A DNA stretch of 64,000 nt from Patiria pectinifera (GCA_029964075.1 CM057129.1:22497430-22561429); one strand, 5' to 3'. Numbered from the stretch's first letter, positions 11,535 through 23,816 are shown. Notes: generated from the letters alone by a model not told the origin. Program-made: numbers and translations.

Positions 11535-12010
11535 AAAAAATATACAAAATCTGGCTATAAACAAAATTAAGGCCATGGCATATACCATACCATGGCATAG
11601 GGTCGCTTAGCCCCCCCCCCCCCCCCAAAAAAAAAGTTGTTATAACCTGATATTTTTGATAACTACTTTAAGTTGTAGTAGGCCAACCAATATAGATCTG
11701 AATATGATTGAAGCTATAAATTAATAAATCACCAGGACATATAAAAGCATGATAGATCAAGGAACAGGGAAAAGTCAGGATGAAATCTCCAAACCACACA
11801 TGCTGCAGAGCGCAGTCAAACCATCCATGGACATGATGGAGGCTGCCATCTTTTCTGATTAAAAAGCTCAAACTATGGAGGGCGCTAGACTCATTTCATA
11901 ATCATAACAGCTCGGAAAAAATGCAAGCCGGTGTGCGCGTGCCCGCTTGAGTCGCAATTTTTAACTTGTATTATTCACTGCAGCTAGGCCTAAGCCTTAG
12001 GAGAAGAAAA

Positions 12011-15000
12011 ATGGATTGGGTGCTTTTACTGTCCAGACTTTGTATCGGTGTTACGATTGCAAGCAATGGAGGAGGAATGTAAGTAAAGACAATCAAGAGG
12101 AGGACTAGCCCAGGTTGGACGAAGTCTTCATTGCAATAACGTAGGGAGGAAAGGGAGTCCACCAGGGCTAGAGGAGGACATGCAACATAACGTGTATTGA
12201 TAATGATAGTACTTAGTAGGCCATGGTAGGCCTAGGCCTACATGCCTGGGAACTTGCAGGCAGGGGGCGATATTTGTTATTACACAACTATCTGGGGTTC
12301 GTTTGTGCGCTTTCCTATGGAGCATGGTTTTTATAACCAGGCTTGTGTGGAGGCTACTATTTTTCAACTTTATGCGGATTTCGGACTTTATTTTCCTTTT
12401 TAAAAAAATCCTCCAGAGCCTCGGATCAGAAAAGAAAAAGAAAATTGCTGCTTTACAAGTAGTATCTGACTGAAAAATAACGTTTCTATTCTAAGATAAA
12501 ACTTGAAAATTTTTTTAAAAAGAGCAAAACCTGAAGATTGCACAGCAGGGAATCGAACTCGAGACTTCCGATCATTAGCCAGCATGGCTAACCACTAGGC
12601 CACGGCGGGGCTCGACCAACCCTTGCAATTCATAAATTATATTCTTTCATACACGTGGAGAGAGTATACGCGCGCGCGTAGGTACAAGGTTACAGGATTG
12701 TAGGGCGCCGCTATGTGGCGCTCTACAATCCTATAACCTTGATTCAAGTCGCCTGAAAAATGGTCACCCTGTACTATTGTGTAAATAAAAATTTTGCAGG
12801 CGGGCGAGGGGGGGGGGGGATTGTTCATTATTCATCTCAATCCCAGATTCACGTCTTCGACACTTTTGCAATGATTGACATTCATTGAGATAATGAAAAA
12901 AAGTGGCGTCAGGATGCAACATTCTTCCCATACTGATGGAAAGAATGTTGAAACCTGACGCTACTTCAGTGGTTGTGTATTGGAAATGTTTCTCAGTCCC
13001 AGATTCATGTCTTATCATCATTTTTGCAACGACTGACCTTCATTTAGAAGAATATATACGAAGAAAAAAGCAGCGTCAGGTTGCAACATTCTTTCCCTGA
13101 ATTCAACCTAACTTTATATTAACAAGCTGTACTTTGTCAGAACATGGAGGTAGAATAAGTGTTTTCAATGAAAATTGTTGGATTTGTAACCCAGAAAAAT
13201 GGAACAAAGGAATTGGACCTAGGATCTCTAGAAAGCGCGAGGAAAGTTAAGTTGGCAAAGAGACAGAGATTAAAGAGCTATCACTGGAATGCATTTATTT
13301 CTCCTGAACGACAATTAAAAACAAACTAAACCAAAAATAAAATTATGAGACTCGAAGAACAACCGATTTTGTACCTGACACTTGACCAACCTTGATGTTC
13401 TCCTAACCAAACAAATGTAAATGACCTTTGACTTTCCCTAAAGATAAAAACTGCTATAAACCAAAAAAACTCAGTATAATGATCACAACTGAAACTAAGT
13501 AAATGAAGCAAAAATAGACTAAAAAATCTAAAATGACACGAACCAATAGACAAAAAAAACAACTCAATCACTTCAAGCCATAAACCAACCAAAAACCATA
13601 AACCAGATAAAAAATAAAGAAACCAACAACTAAACCTAGAACGAAGATTTAAAATTAAAACCAACAATAAAAACCTAAGATTTAAAACCAACTAAAATTA
13701 AAACCAATACAGCATCAAAAGAAGGTCATAAATCGAAAACAACAGCTTAAACAACCGAATCCAGCAGCAGACCAAACTTTCAGGGTAGAAAAGCCATAGA
13801 TTTTCAAGGGAATCTGCAGAGCAAAACTAAATGATGCTGCCCTGCCTTCTACCAGTCAGCAAAATGAGGCATGGACCACATGGTCTCACAGATAAGGGGG
13901 TCTCTGTTCTGGACAGGATGTTTACTCTATCCAGGGGGCGTACACTACTATCCTCCTACAGCACTGCTATTATTTTACTGTGTCATAAACTTCTACTTAA
14001 TTAACTTACGAGGGCTACAACACAAACTAAGTGTATGCAAGTCAGGGGGAGGGACTCCTATGTTGAAAACCAAAAGCTAATGCAAGTCAACTATGTGGCC
14101 CTGCCACAGATTCACCAATTGAACAGAAAACGCCTAAACTGAACAGTGTCTTCCTGGTTCTGGTAGGATACTACTCAACGCCCTTAAAAGGAGCAAAACG
14201 AGTAGGGAATCCTAAATTGACATCACAGCAACAGCGCCCTCAGTTGTCCGGAAAAGCATGAACATTTTTTAAATTTGTTTAAAGAAGTGCACTTTTCAAT
14301 ACAATCAACCGAAAAAGAGTGTCAAATAACTTTTCATACATTTCAGAGGAGTAGAAAGTTGCATAAAATGTGTTTCCTTGAAAAATTCATCTTGTGGACC
14401 TTTTAGTCTGAATGGATGATCAGGTTTGTTTAATTCTCGTACGTGTTTTCTTTTTTTAACAGACCAGTTTTTGTTGATATCGTCCGTAAGGGAACTACTC
14501 ATTCTGTGCCTTTTCTGCCTTTTTTGGCTGGCTTTGTCAGGTAAGACTCTTAGCCCCACAAATTGCATCTATTACTGACCCAGCACAGTCAATGTTGAGC
14601 TGTCGCGGCACGCAGTGTTCTCCAACCTGTAAATATAACCTGGTGCCCCGCCAAGCTTTCTGAGGCACCCGCCAAGCTTCAAAATCTGCCGCCAAGCTTA
14701 AAAAGTTCCCTGCCATGCTTAAAAAAAAAGGAAAAAATAATAAAAAAAGACAAACAAGTGGGACTACCCTTACCCTCCAGGGTATATTTGGCCAGAAACT
14801 CTGCCAAAAGCAGTAACATGCAACACTTGTCAAACTGACAAGCCTGCCCATTGTAGCAATCAATCAGGTCAAAAGTCTCAAGGCCAAACTGCCTCAGAGT
14901 CCCTGGTCACTGATGTGTTAAAAAAGATGATGCTGAGCCAGTATTGTACTTAATTGTTGGTGTTACTGTGTTAGAAATGGCTTAAAAGCTGTTTTCCATA

Positions 15001-18000
15001 CATAAATTACATGTTCATCTGCAAATAGTGCCCCCTAGCATAAAGAAATGTATGACTGCAAATAGCGTCCCTAACATAATTATAGCGCCCCCCCCCCCCT
15101 CCGCTTTTTGATGGCGCACCGATCTTTAATTTTCAAAGTTGGAGAACACCACACGTGTACGTAGAATGCCCAGCTTCACAGTTCAAAATGTGTTTCAGCA
15201 ACCATAGTAAGTTTGATGCGTGACCAGTCTGACAATTTGGGACTCTCAATACTGTATATGAAAGTCCCAAAAGTTAAGATAGTCAAAAAAAAGTTAAGAC
15301 AGTCAAAAAAATGCAACACAAGAAAATAGACTGGCCCATGAAACAACCAGTCCAACATCACTTTAGTACTGCATCAATCAACTGAGTCAAAATGTGGTAC
15401 CTAATCTCTGTTTCTACACATTCTCCATAGTCATGCCACCAGACTATTGAAGGGTCAATCTTTTCAAAAAGTTGGACATGTACCAAACAGTCTTGTATTA
15501 GGCTTCAAATTGAAATCAACTTAGCTTCACTCTCAGGTGCAAAATGTTGAAGAAAAGTCTCCTATGAAAATGAAATTTGGAGATTTGGACTATTAGAACG
15601 ATGCCTGCTAGCTATAGATTACAAATGATTTAATTTGAATTCGGTAGTTCTAGGCAGATACAACCTTGTACGTTGTGTAGCTGTAATTTTTCTTAAGCGA
15701 CCATTTTACAAAAATGACCAACCTCTTTATTTCATGTTTGCTTTTTCCATTCTTTTTCTCAGTAACACAGCCTGCCTGGCCTATGCAATGCTAAGGGCTG
15801 ACAGTGTTCTACAGATAGTCAGCAGTGTTGGAATGACAATGAGTACTATTTATGTCACTTTATTTCTCTTCTTCAGTAGCAAAAAGGTACCGTTTATTCT
15901 TCACACTGTCAATTTTATCCTACCGTCAGTTGAACATTTGAAAAGTAGATATTCTTTTCTTAAATAAGGCCCCAAAAAAGTCTTCGGTTTCTGGTATGGA
16001 GCTCGCCCTAAAAGTGGTGCGGCGACGCAACTTTTTTTTTTTTTTTTTACTCTTTTTTTCTTTAAATGTCGGCTGATGACTGCAAATGGGGCCCGACTAA
16101 ATTTAGTGCAAAATATATGGTATCCCAGAGAGGCCACATAAAGCCTATACTTGATCATAACCCCATCTAAAAACATGTTAAAATTGTGCAACAGCAGGAT
16201 TCCAGTCAAATCAGTGAGTTTGGTGGTTTTGAGACATCATCTTACATTGAAAAAAACTTTTAATTTTGCCGATGCATGCAGACCAGAAACCGGAGCCTTT
16301 TTTTGGGGGGGCCTAATCAGGAGTTTATGAATTGTGTGAAAGATGTGAGGTGTATCCATCCAGACCAGTGGCATTAAATATATACATTTATTCTCAAGCA
16401 ATCTTGAATCCTCTATCCTGATTGGTCGATCCATGGCAACAACAGTGTGATATTGTCAACAGTGTGCTATTCTAAGATGCACTCATTTTCCTGCCGCGTG
16501 CAATTCTAATGGGATGACTGTAAAAGCCCAATTTATAAGCTTTCTTTTAGTACAAGAATCATTCAAATCACTCGTGTACTTTAGAAGTTACGGAATTTCA
16601 AACATAAACACCGTTTTAAAGGTCTGTCCACGGATCACAAAAAAGTGTAAGTTCTTTCAGCAAAACGAAAACAATTCACACACATCCCTATGTGATTTGT
16701 TTTCGTTTTGCTGAAGGACACTTACCCTCTTGTGATCCGTGGACAGAACTTTAAAACGGTGGTTGTGTTTAAAATTCCGTAACTTGAACAGTGCATAAGT
16801 GATTTCGCTTTTTTTGACTCACCCTGTACATCAAAGTTTGGCATAATCTGCATGTACATCCTTGTTAAAAACAACCCTGACATTTTATCATTTTATATCA
16901 ATTGGTTCTGCGTCAGAAATTTATGCAAATCCTTCTGGGATAGTTTAAATTAGTTTTGGTAAGTATGCTGATGATTAACTAGAATATTGTATCCACATTA
17001 TTGAGAGCTAAAGAATTATGCAGCTCACACCTGGTTTTATACTTTTCATCAAGGCTGGTCTTTTTTTCTCGCTATCCCCCCCCCTTTTTTTAATAAGAAT
17101 GCCACCTTTCAGCAGCTTTTGAATGTTCTCTGATATCATCTACTTCTATAAATGCTGCTTACTAGGACAGATAATCTTAATTTGTATTCATTCAGTATGG
17201 TTTATAAAGACTCCAATACAGAATTTTGAAAAGTTATAATGATTTAGATTACAATGATATATTTATGTACTCCTTAAAAAATCTACAAATATAGAACATA
17301 CTTTCAAAATTCATTTCTTTTTTCCTCCTTTTCATTAGAGTACTACCTTTCGGCAGCTGATGTTGTCTGGTGTCGGTATCCTCTCTGTATATGTCTACCT
17401 GACTCGCATCATTCGTGAGCCCTCTGCTGTCGAGATTCAACTAGGCTTGCTGATAGGTTTCCTTATAACAGGCATGAACATGGCCCCAATCGCAGATATT
17501 GTAAGTAAAACCGGCCATATGCGTTTGTACCTTCCAAGGTCCCAAGCTATGGAACTCCCTCCAGCGGCCCTTGCATAATACCAAATCTGATATCGTATTC
17601 AAAAAACCTTCAAGCAATTCCTTTTAAAATAAATACGCCTAAGCCTTGTTCGCACATTATCTTGTCATATTTCAATGTATACGCTCCAATAAATTTGTGA
17701 TTATTTCATTCTAATATACTTTTCGACATGTACGTATTCTTTCTTTTCACTTTATAATGGAATCGATTTTCTCTTGTTTAGTTCAACTTTGAGTCTTTTT
17801 CACTATTAACGTTTAGCTACTGATCAGAGGTGTTCTTCTTGAGTATGCAAATGATTTTGTTCTATCATCATTTTTACCTACACATTATTGTAATTTATTT
17901 CCATTTATTCCGGTTTTTGCCTTCCATCCCCATTGTCTTGTTTCTTTCATGTTTGTTGTGTTTATAATCCATTTGTATGTATAATCATGCTAATTATCGG

Positions 18001-21000
18001 GGTCCATACCCACAAGCTAAGCTTCTTATGGATTCCGCATCTCTATTAATTGTATTTATTATCTGCCTATCACCTTGTACTCATGTAAATTATGAGATGA
18101 AACTAGACATATGTTTGTGGACAAACATAGGGCTGTTTCGGCATCATGTTACAGACTGATAGGTAATGCAGGTGTAGTAAAAAGAAAATGCAAATGTAGA
18201 TTTATAGGCTGTAGAAAATGCAGCTTTAATGTGAGTGAGATGTCATGTCAAGACGTCATCATGACGTCAGTTGGATTTATGTATACGACATGGCGGCTTA
18301 GGTTCATACCAAGCTACAACCAAATTGGATAGTATTGTGCTGCAGACAGACCATATAATAGAATAATGGCCATTTAATGTTACGTAAAACTCCAATTGTA
18401 GCAGGTCTTCATTCAAGGTTTCTCCTCAGTTATAAATTGTAAAGAGTTTCCTTGTAGTGATTTATTTTATTCATTACCCCTCGAAGCCGGCGATGCGGGC
18501 TTAGTTCGAATTAATGTGCTCAATTATAAGTGTATAGGGGTGTTTACAAAATAAAGGAAACTGAGAGCAATCTAAGATGGCATTGGCGGAAGTCAACAAA
18601 AGGCGAAATGCCAAAGATCAGTATTTAAAACCAATGCAATCACATGTGTCTGAAGCATGCATTGGAAGGGGATCATTTGGCAGTAAAACTTTAAATACTA
18701 GTACCATTATTTACCTACCCGCTAAGTTTCATGACAGTCAGACCTTTCCTTATATGTATTTTGATAAATCGCATTTTTATGACGTCATAATGATGTCAGA
18801 TATTTTTTTTCAAAATTTTGTGCAAATACCTTTTACCTAACACACCAAATACACAAAGAATTTTGAATTTTGCATGTTACGTTCATGAGATATGGCTAAA
18901 AGGTCAAAAACTTCAAATATTCATATAAAATCTCCGGATGACGTCATCATGGCGTCACCTAATTTTTTTTTACCTATAACACATCCCGGTCTAGCCACAT
19001 ACCAAGTTTCAACCCAATCAGACTTACAGTTCTGTAGATATAGGACTTCATAATATGCACGTAAATTTTCAAAAATCAATAAAAAAATATAGGTGATGAC
19101 GTCGTGATGACGTCATCATGACGTCATAGTCTAGGCATAATTTTTGTATGAGGGTCTTCCTTGGCTGTAACATTGATGACGATTCCAGATCGCCAAGTTA
19201 TAGAAATGGTGGCTTGAAAACGTGTACAAAGTCAATGGGCTAACACGTGTACAAAGTTAACGGGCTAAAAAAAATCCCACTGCAGAAAAATTCACCTTTA
19301 AATTTGTAATTTGCCTTTGGAACTGAAACATTTTTATGAAATATTACTTGATATTCTGACCCTTAGCAATATGTTCAATCGAATGACAGCGCAAAAAAAT
19401 ACGATTTCTCTTTCCTTCTCACAGTAGTTCTCGGCTGAAGTTCAGAACTACTCAGTAAGGTATCAGTGTTGTATAGGAAAAGACTTGTGGAAAATCCCAC
19501 TGCAGAAAACTGCACCTTTAAATACATAACATAGGGCATTTTCGGCATTATGATTTTTTTATTATACGTCCCTGACTATGCGCATGCATAAACATAAAAT
19601 CTGTCAAAGTTAGCCGAAAATCGGCTAAAACGGTCACTGTGATGTGGACAGGATTTGACCTCGGCAACACGTGCTCTGCAGGCTGACTGACATATGATGT
19701 ATGTGTGTTACGTACGTGTATGTACATATGGACGTTTTGTGCATGTTTTAGAGCAGAGGTTTTGTCAACCTGAAGTTTTAAGCATGCCCAGGACATGTCC
19801 GAGTTCGCTTATTGCCATGAAGCTTTGAAATGTTTTAGACCTACCCTTCAATCGACAATTAAAGTAAAAACTAACATAAAAACTGCCATGGTTGATTTTT
19901 CAGGAATTTTCAAATGAAAAAGGGTCTTTTTATTATAACTTCTGGTCTGATGACGTCATTCGCCTAAAACTTCGCACACGTCTTAAGTGGGTCAAGGTCA
20001 TCATAAACACCAATATTTAGGCGATTCCGACAAACTTCGCCACAGACATCTATTCAAAATACATTTTTACAAATTTTCAACCTGTCGCTAGAGGGCGCTC
20101 AAAGATTGCATGACGTCATTGGTAGATGATTTGAAGAATACTTTTAGCCAAAAGACTAACACCATTGAAAGCAAGTTCATATCTATTACCATTTTCAAAT
20201 AATAAGCCACTTCCGTTTTTCGCCTTTTTCGACCGGAAGCAAGGGTCACGTGATTTCACGCACTCTGAATGAAATAAAGACAACCTACTCTACCACTTGC
20301 TGTTAACAGAATGCTGCGGACGCGTACGGTTGATTTCTTATGCATTTTTAAATATTAAAAGTGTCACAATTTAATTGCCTATAAATACACACCGGATGAC
20401 GTCATCATGCCGTCATCATTACACAATGTTGTTTGAATTAGGGTCTTTGCTTGGACAAAGATTAGTGCAAATGAATTACTAGCAAAGAGTCAAAAATGCC
20501 CTTTGAAAATCGACATTTTTTTTTTTATTTCTGTGTACAAAGTCTATGGGAAAAATTAAAATATTCAAAATTCTATAATAAATTAGTCGATGACGTCACC
20601 ATGACGTCAATGTTCGGCACACAACTTCAGATGCTGGTCTAAGTGTGTGCCAAGTATAAAGTCAATCGGATTGATTTTTAGTGCCCAAAGTGCCTTCCAC
20701 TGTGAAGTGAAAATGTGTACAAATGCTATGGGGGATGGCTGAAAAAGAAGAAAAAGAAGAAAAAAAAAAAAAACTTTAACGAAAACAAAGGCTGTTTCGG
20801 CAAAAGTGCCGAAACAGCCAATAAATTCAAGTTCATTTCATATCATACCTACTAGCTTAGCAACTGCCTGGGTTGTTTAACTTGTTTATTGCAGTGCCGT
20901 GGTCCAACGGTTCCCCACACCAATGCAATGGTATGTGGGTTCAAATCCTGAAAGGAAGCATGGTACTTGTGTTCTTGGGCAAGACACTTTACTACAATTG

Positions 21001-23816
21001 CTTCTCTCAAACCAAGGGGAATAAATGGGTACCTGTGAGGGTATTGGTCTCATGGCCTGATGAACAGGGTTAAAAATTGCGAAGCGCTTTGACCTCTTTG
21101 GCATAAAGCACTATAATAAGCACCACCTTATTATTATAATCATGTAGGTCTCTTTTCCCTTGTCTTCATGCTCTCTTTTAAAGACACGTGAGGATATTTG
21201 TAATTATTCGGAAATGGACCTATTGATCTGATTAGAAAAACCGTGCTCAAAGTGAAGATAGGTCTGGTACCAAATACCCTGTGAAATTATTCTGCCTGAA
21301 ATGGTATTATTGAGAAGAAAACTGAAGGTGGTTTTAATAAGAGTGTAAAACATACAATAGCCTCTGAGCAAAACCTTCCAAAGGTGGTCGAGTGCTAAGA
21401 CATCTGCACTAGAAAGCAGGAGGTCGTGGGTTGGAGTCCCACCCGAGTGATTTTTTCCAACTTTCACTCGGGAGGTAACACACTGAGTATACAGTGTTTA
21501 AACGTCAGTGAAGGGCAAAACCTAATTTGGTTTATATCACCCCGACACAAAATTCCATCTTATAATACTTCCAAAGGTTGTTATTCACCCTACTTGAGAT
21601 TTTGTGCAATGCACGAAAAGTAAATGAACCTACTTACTATTATTATTATTATTAATCATTTCTGGTAATGAAAACAAGGATTCCACAAAAGCGCCCTAGG
21701 CACTGTAGCTCGCAAGCCTGAAGTAACCTGTGGAGAGAAGACAATGAGAAAAGTAACATATTTAGAGGTGGGAGGAAAAACCCAGAAGAATATTCTGGGG
21801 AAAACCCACGGGATCAGGCGGGGACTGAAAACCCAATCCACATATTGGCCCAGGTGGGATTCGAACCCAGGTCATAGTGGTGGAAGGCAAGGAAAGTACC
21901 CCTACGCCAACCTGACTCCCCTGTCTTTTACACCTTTACAAAATGAAACAAAACAAACCAAAAACCTTTACAGACTTAGCCAGTAACTATAACAGGTAGC
22001 ATTGAATCGAACACAAGTCAGGTCTTGGTAAAAAAACAAAACAAGGCACTTCTTTTTCTGTGAGTGAAAAGAAAACATAATCCCGATGATCCTAGTATTA
22101 ATCTTTTACCTTGACTACAGTTTTGTGTGACATGTTTTTATTTGTTTGTTTCTTTATTTGTTTTATTATTTTTGTTTGCCAGGGTAACATCCTCAAGAAG
22201 CAATCCAGTGATGGTCTGTCATTGTCCATGGCCCTAGCCATCTTTGTCACCTCGGTCCTCTGGGTGCTGTATGGAATCGCCGTGGACGACTTAGTGCTTT
22301 CAGTGAGTAAATTATATTAACATACGTTAGAAAATTCAATCCAAGGTTGTAGAATTGGGGGAGAAGGTTCATAAATACCAATATTTATCCTCAGTTGCTG
22401 TGAAGTTTGCACAGAAGCTAGTGTTGTAGACGAGTCAATTACAAGCCTGATCACAAGTTAATCGAAAGGCATCACACGTTACATGGTTGAGCAATAACAA
22501 AGGAATGTCTTTGATACAGAGCATTTGAATAGCTTGTGACTTAGATTGGATGACTTGTGTATTACCTGTGATTGACTTGTGATTGACTTGTGATTGACTT
22601 GTGATGGACTTGTGATTGACTTGTGATGGACTTGTGATTGACTTGTGATGGAGTTGTGATACACTTGTGATAGACTTGTGAAAGACTTTTTAGGACTTGC
22701 GAAGGACCTGGCTCCAACACGTTTTACGTTTTTGTGTCAAAATATGTTCCCTTTTCTTCTACCCGACTGTTTTGAGTGAATTCCCCTGTGAGGGAAAAAT
22801 ATGAAAATCACTTAAAACCCCTAAAACCAACCAAATAAAAGTGCACATTGTTTTGTTTTGGTAAACTCTGAGAAAGGCACAGTAACTTTACCTGACTGAA
22901 AAATAAAAGAAGCATCAACTATCGTACTGGACTCAAATTACCACCTAAATGCAATCGCCTTCTGTGAAACTCAAATGAGAATTATGAATGATGTCCCTAA
23001 TTTTTTGTTTGGGGGGGGGATCTTTAGCCTTAATAGCAACTGATGCCCCATATGCCCAGTGTATCAATTTCAAGCTAGAGTGGAATTTCAGGCACATTTG
23101 TTCCAAGAGTTTGTAACATAATCCTCATAATATTGGCAGTGCATATCTTCTCATTAAATTACGGAAAGCTGTTCACCAGCTGTCATTCATCGGTTTTCAC
23201 AAACAGCAGTGAGCAATTATCTTTATTAGCATTAAAAATACGAGGCAATTGGCATTAGAAAATATGAGGCAATTTTCAAACTCTTGCTATAACCATTTCA
23301 CGGATTACTAAACAAAAGTGTGTTTTTGCTCTACAAAAGTTACAAATGCAGCGTTCTTTGCTATACACTATTTATTTTTTACAAACAAATTGCTTCTTAA
23401 AAATTGTCTTTCTGATATAAAGAACAAGGAATGTCTTCTGGTGTGATATTGCTAAGAAATGAAGCTTTTCCTTGGAGAAACTTATGTTAGAATCAAACAC
23501 CAGACTCTCTAGTTTTTTTTATTAACAAAAATGACAGACACAATTTTGTTTGTTTATTTATTGCCGTTTTAGCTTGAAGTCTCATCAGTAATTTCACTGC
23601 TATTTTAAGGGCCCTGTACTCATAATGAAAAGAAAAAGAAATGTGGTTTAAAAAAATAGGGAACATAGGAGTACAATATATAATTTATGGTTGTACACTT
23701 GTGGTTTTTTTTTTCTCTTCTAGCTGCCCAGCATATCGGGTGTTCTGTCCGGCTCAGTCCAGTTCTACCTGTTGTGGAGTTACCCAGCAAAGGGCAAGGC
23801 CGTCAAGTCAGAGTAG
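12011..23816 (+). CDS. SLC50A1: SWEET sugar transporter (SLC50A1 family)
   Basis: Complete gene of six coding exons: 12011-12078, 14463-14540, 15763-15886, 17339-17500, 22183-22302 and 23724-23816 (stop TAG). Every junction is GT-AG and in phase, giving 214 residues, the usual length for animal SWEETs (human 221). SWEETs are bidirectional sugar uniporters of the plasma or Golgi membrane with seven helices, in two three-helix repeats joined by a linker helix. Seen here: TM1 with the family proline (GGGIPVF, residues 20-26), the KGTTHSVPFLPFL loop (31-43), TM3 (QIVSSVGMTMSTIYVTLF), TM5 ending NMAPIADI (137-144), the SSDGLSLSMAL loop and TM6 (VLWVLYG), and TM7 (185-204) followed by a short basic tail. 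The asparagines usual in TM3 and TM7 of the pocket read as serines (see findings). The start ATG is the first in its exon and continues straight into TM1. Confidence 0.94.
12377..12617 (-). repeat. tRNA-derived SINE, free-standing copy
   Basis: On the minus strand it begins GCCCCGCCGTGGCCTAGTGG (A box) and has B box GAGTTCGATTCCCTG. It ends with the body shared with 11107-11340 (GGAGGATTTTTTTAAAAAGG, AATAAAGTCCGAAAT). It lies in SWEET intron 1 (12079-14462). The tRNA-like part could be mistaken for a tRNA gene, but the long shared 3' body argues for a SINE. Confidence 0.7.
12765..13095. repeat. GTTGCAACCTGACGC family MITE, two adjacent copies
   Basis: Two copies lie back to back: about 12765-12930 and 12945-13095. 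Each end carries GGCGTCAGGxTGCAACATTC or its reverse complement. The interior has CAGATTCATGTCTTATCATC and CAACGACTGACCTTCATT, as in the copy at 58106-58289. In SWEET intron 1. Confidence 0.6.
13300..13760. repeat. A/C-rich low-complexity tract
   Basis: Roughly 450 bp with a strong A plus C bias on this strand, built of AAACCAA, AAACCAT and TAAAACCAAC words. Long minus-strand open frames here are composition artefacts. In SWEET intron 1. Confidence 0.65.
15968..16313. mobile_element. TAA-flanked MITE, copy 1
   Basis: A 346-bp element starting GGCC and ending GGCC with inverted ends (AAGTCTTCGGTTTCTGG at the left, CCAGAAACCGGAGCC at the right). It is flanked directly by TAA at 15965-15967 and 16314-16316. 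The interior matches copy 2 (39795-40166) over its length: GTGCGGCGACGC, ATGTCGGCTGATGACT, AGAGGCCACATAAAGC, TTAAAATTGTGCA. TAA duplications point to the PIF/Harbinger group. Located in SWEET intron 3. Confidence 0.85.
16585..16785. repeat. Fold-back element with about 90-bp arms
   Basis: Left arm 16585-16674 and right arm 16697-16785 are imperfect reverse complements. Shared blocks are AAGTTACGGAATTT, ACCGTTTTAAAG, TCTGTCCACGGATCACAA and TTTCAGCAAAACGAAAACAA. The loop is about 22 bp. It could form a long hairpin in the SWEET pre-mRNA (intron 3). Confidence 0.8.
18130..20819. mobile_element. 2.7-kb non-coding element rich in TGACGTCA palindromes
   Basis: Bounded on the left by GGCTGTTTCGGCA (18130-18142) and on the right by its reverse complement (20807-20819). 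The right copy is part of a perfect 13-bp hairpin with a 4-base loop (20790-20819). In between, TGACGTCA occurs at least ten times (for example 18262, 18780, 18939, 19108, 19119, 19951, 20111, 20397, 20591, 20602). Phrases recur such as GTGTACAAAG, ATCCCACTGCAGAAAA and ACCAAGTTTCAACCCAATC. No open frame of note and no clear target duplication. It fills most of SWEET intron 4 (17501-22182). Calling it one mobile element is inference from the inverted ends. Confidence 0.5.
20886..21137 (+). repeat. tRNA-derived SINE (TTGGGCAAGACACTT type)
   Basis: Head GTGCCGTGGTCCAACGG with B box TGGGTTCAAATCCTG, a body with TTCTTGGGCAAGACACTTTA, AATGGGTACCTGTGAGGG and GGTCTCATGGCCTGATGAAC, and a TTATTATTATAAT tail. 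The body words are widespread in animal SINEs. A second copy is at about 53036-53275, and a minus-strand fragment is near 35930-35965. In SWEET intron 4. Confidence 0.8.
21378..21655 (+). repeat. tRNA-derived SINE, second family, with ATT tail
   Basis: tRNA-like head GGTGGTCGAGTGCTAAGAC (A box) and GTGGGTTGGAGTCCC (B box). The body contains CTCGGGAGGTAACACACTGA, and the 3' tail is TATTATTATTATTATTAA. The tail abuts the tail of the oppositely oriented SINE at 21656-21925, so two SINEs sit tail to tail. Confidence 0.7.
21656..21925 (-). repeat. tRNA-derived SINE (AGAATATTCTGGGG type), copy 1
   Basis: On the minus strand the head reads GGAGTCAGGTTGGCGTAGGG with a perfect B box GGTTCGAATCC. The body includes the reverse complement of CCAGAAGAATATTCTGGGGA, and the 3' end runs into a TAATAAT tail. 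Copies 2 (33671-33950) and 3 (60927-61192) have the same order and orientation. In SWEET intron 4. Confidence 0.8.
22430..22690. repeat. CTTGTGA fold-back family, copy B
   Basis: Short left arm with TCACAAG words, core GCAATAACAAAGGAATGTCT at about 22492, then a right arm of ten or more GACTTGTGATTG units (22550-22680). In SWEET intron 5 (22303-23723). Confidence 0.7.

Larger units (their letters stand above)
10523..12010. promoter_or_regulatory. Divergent intergenic region POLR2M-like / SWEET
   Basis: About 1.5 kb between the ATG codons of two divergently transcribed genes, so both promoters must lie here or in unseen 5' exons. The middle is taken by a TIR element (10965-11534). The 130 bp before the SWEET ATG hold CpG words (GCCGGTGTGCGCGTGCCCGC at about 11930) but no clear TATA box. 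I cannot place transcription starts. Confidence 0.45.

Noticed and set aside
12530-12617. Possible tRNA gene on the minus strand (good A and B boxes)
   Set aside because: The same head plus a 150-bp non-tRNA body recurs at 11107-11340 and 30505-30745, so it is a SINE; acceptor stem pairing is poor.
13326-13691. 121-codon minus-strand frame rich in F, L and S
   Set aside because: Lies over an A/C-rich low-complexity tract in SWEET intron 1; hydrophobic composition follows from the base bias, and no splice-consistent partners exist.
20790-20819. Perfect 13-bp hairpin considered as a Helitron 3' end or a terminator
   Set aside because: No CTRR follows the hairpin and no TC-type 5' end was found; a bacterial-type terminator makes no sense in this animal intron. 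Kept only as the end of the 18130-20819 unit.
21840-21925. Possible tRNA on the minus strand with perfect GGTTCGAATCC
   Set aside because: Head of a SINE family with three copies in the window, each followed by the same body and an AT-rich tail.
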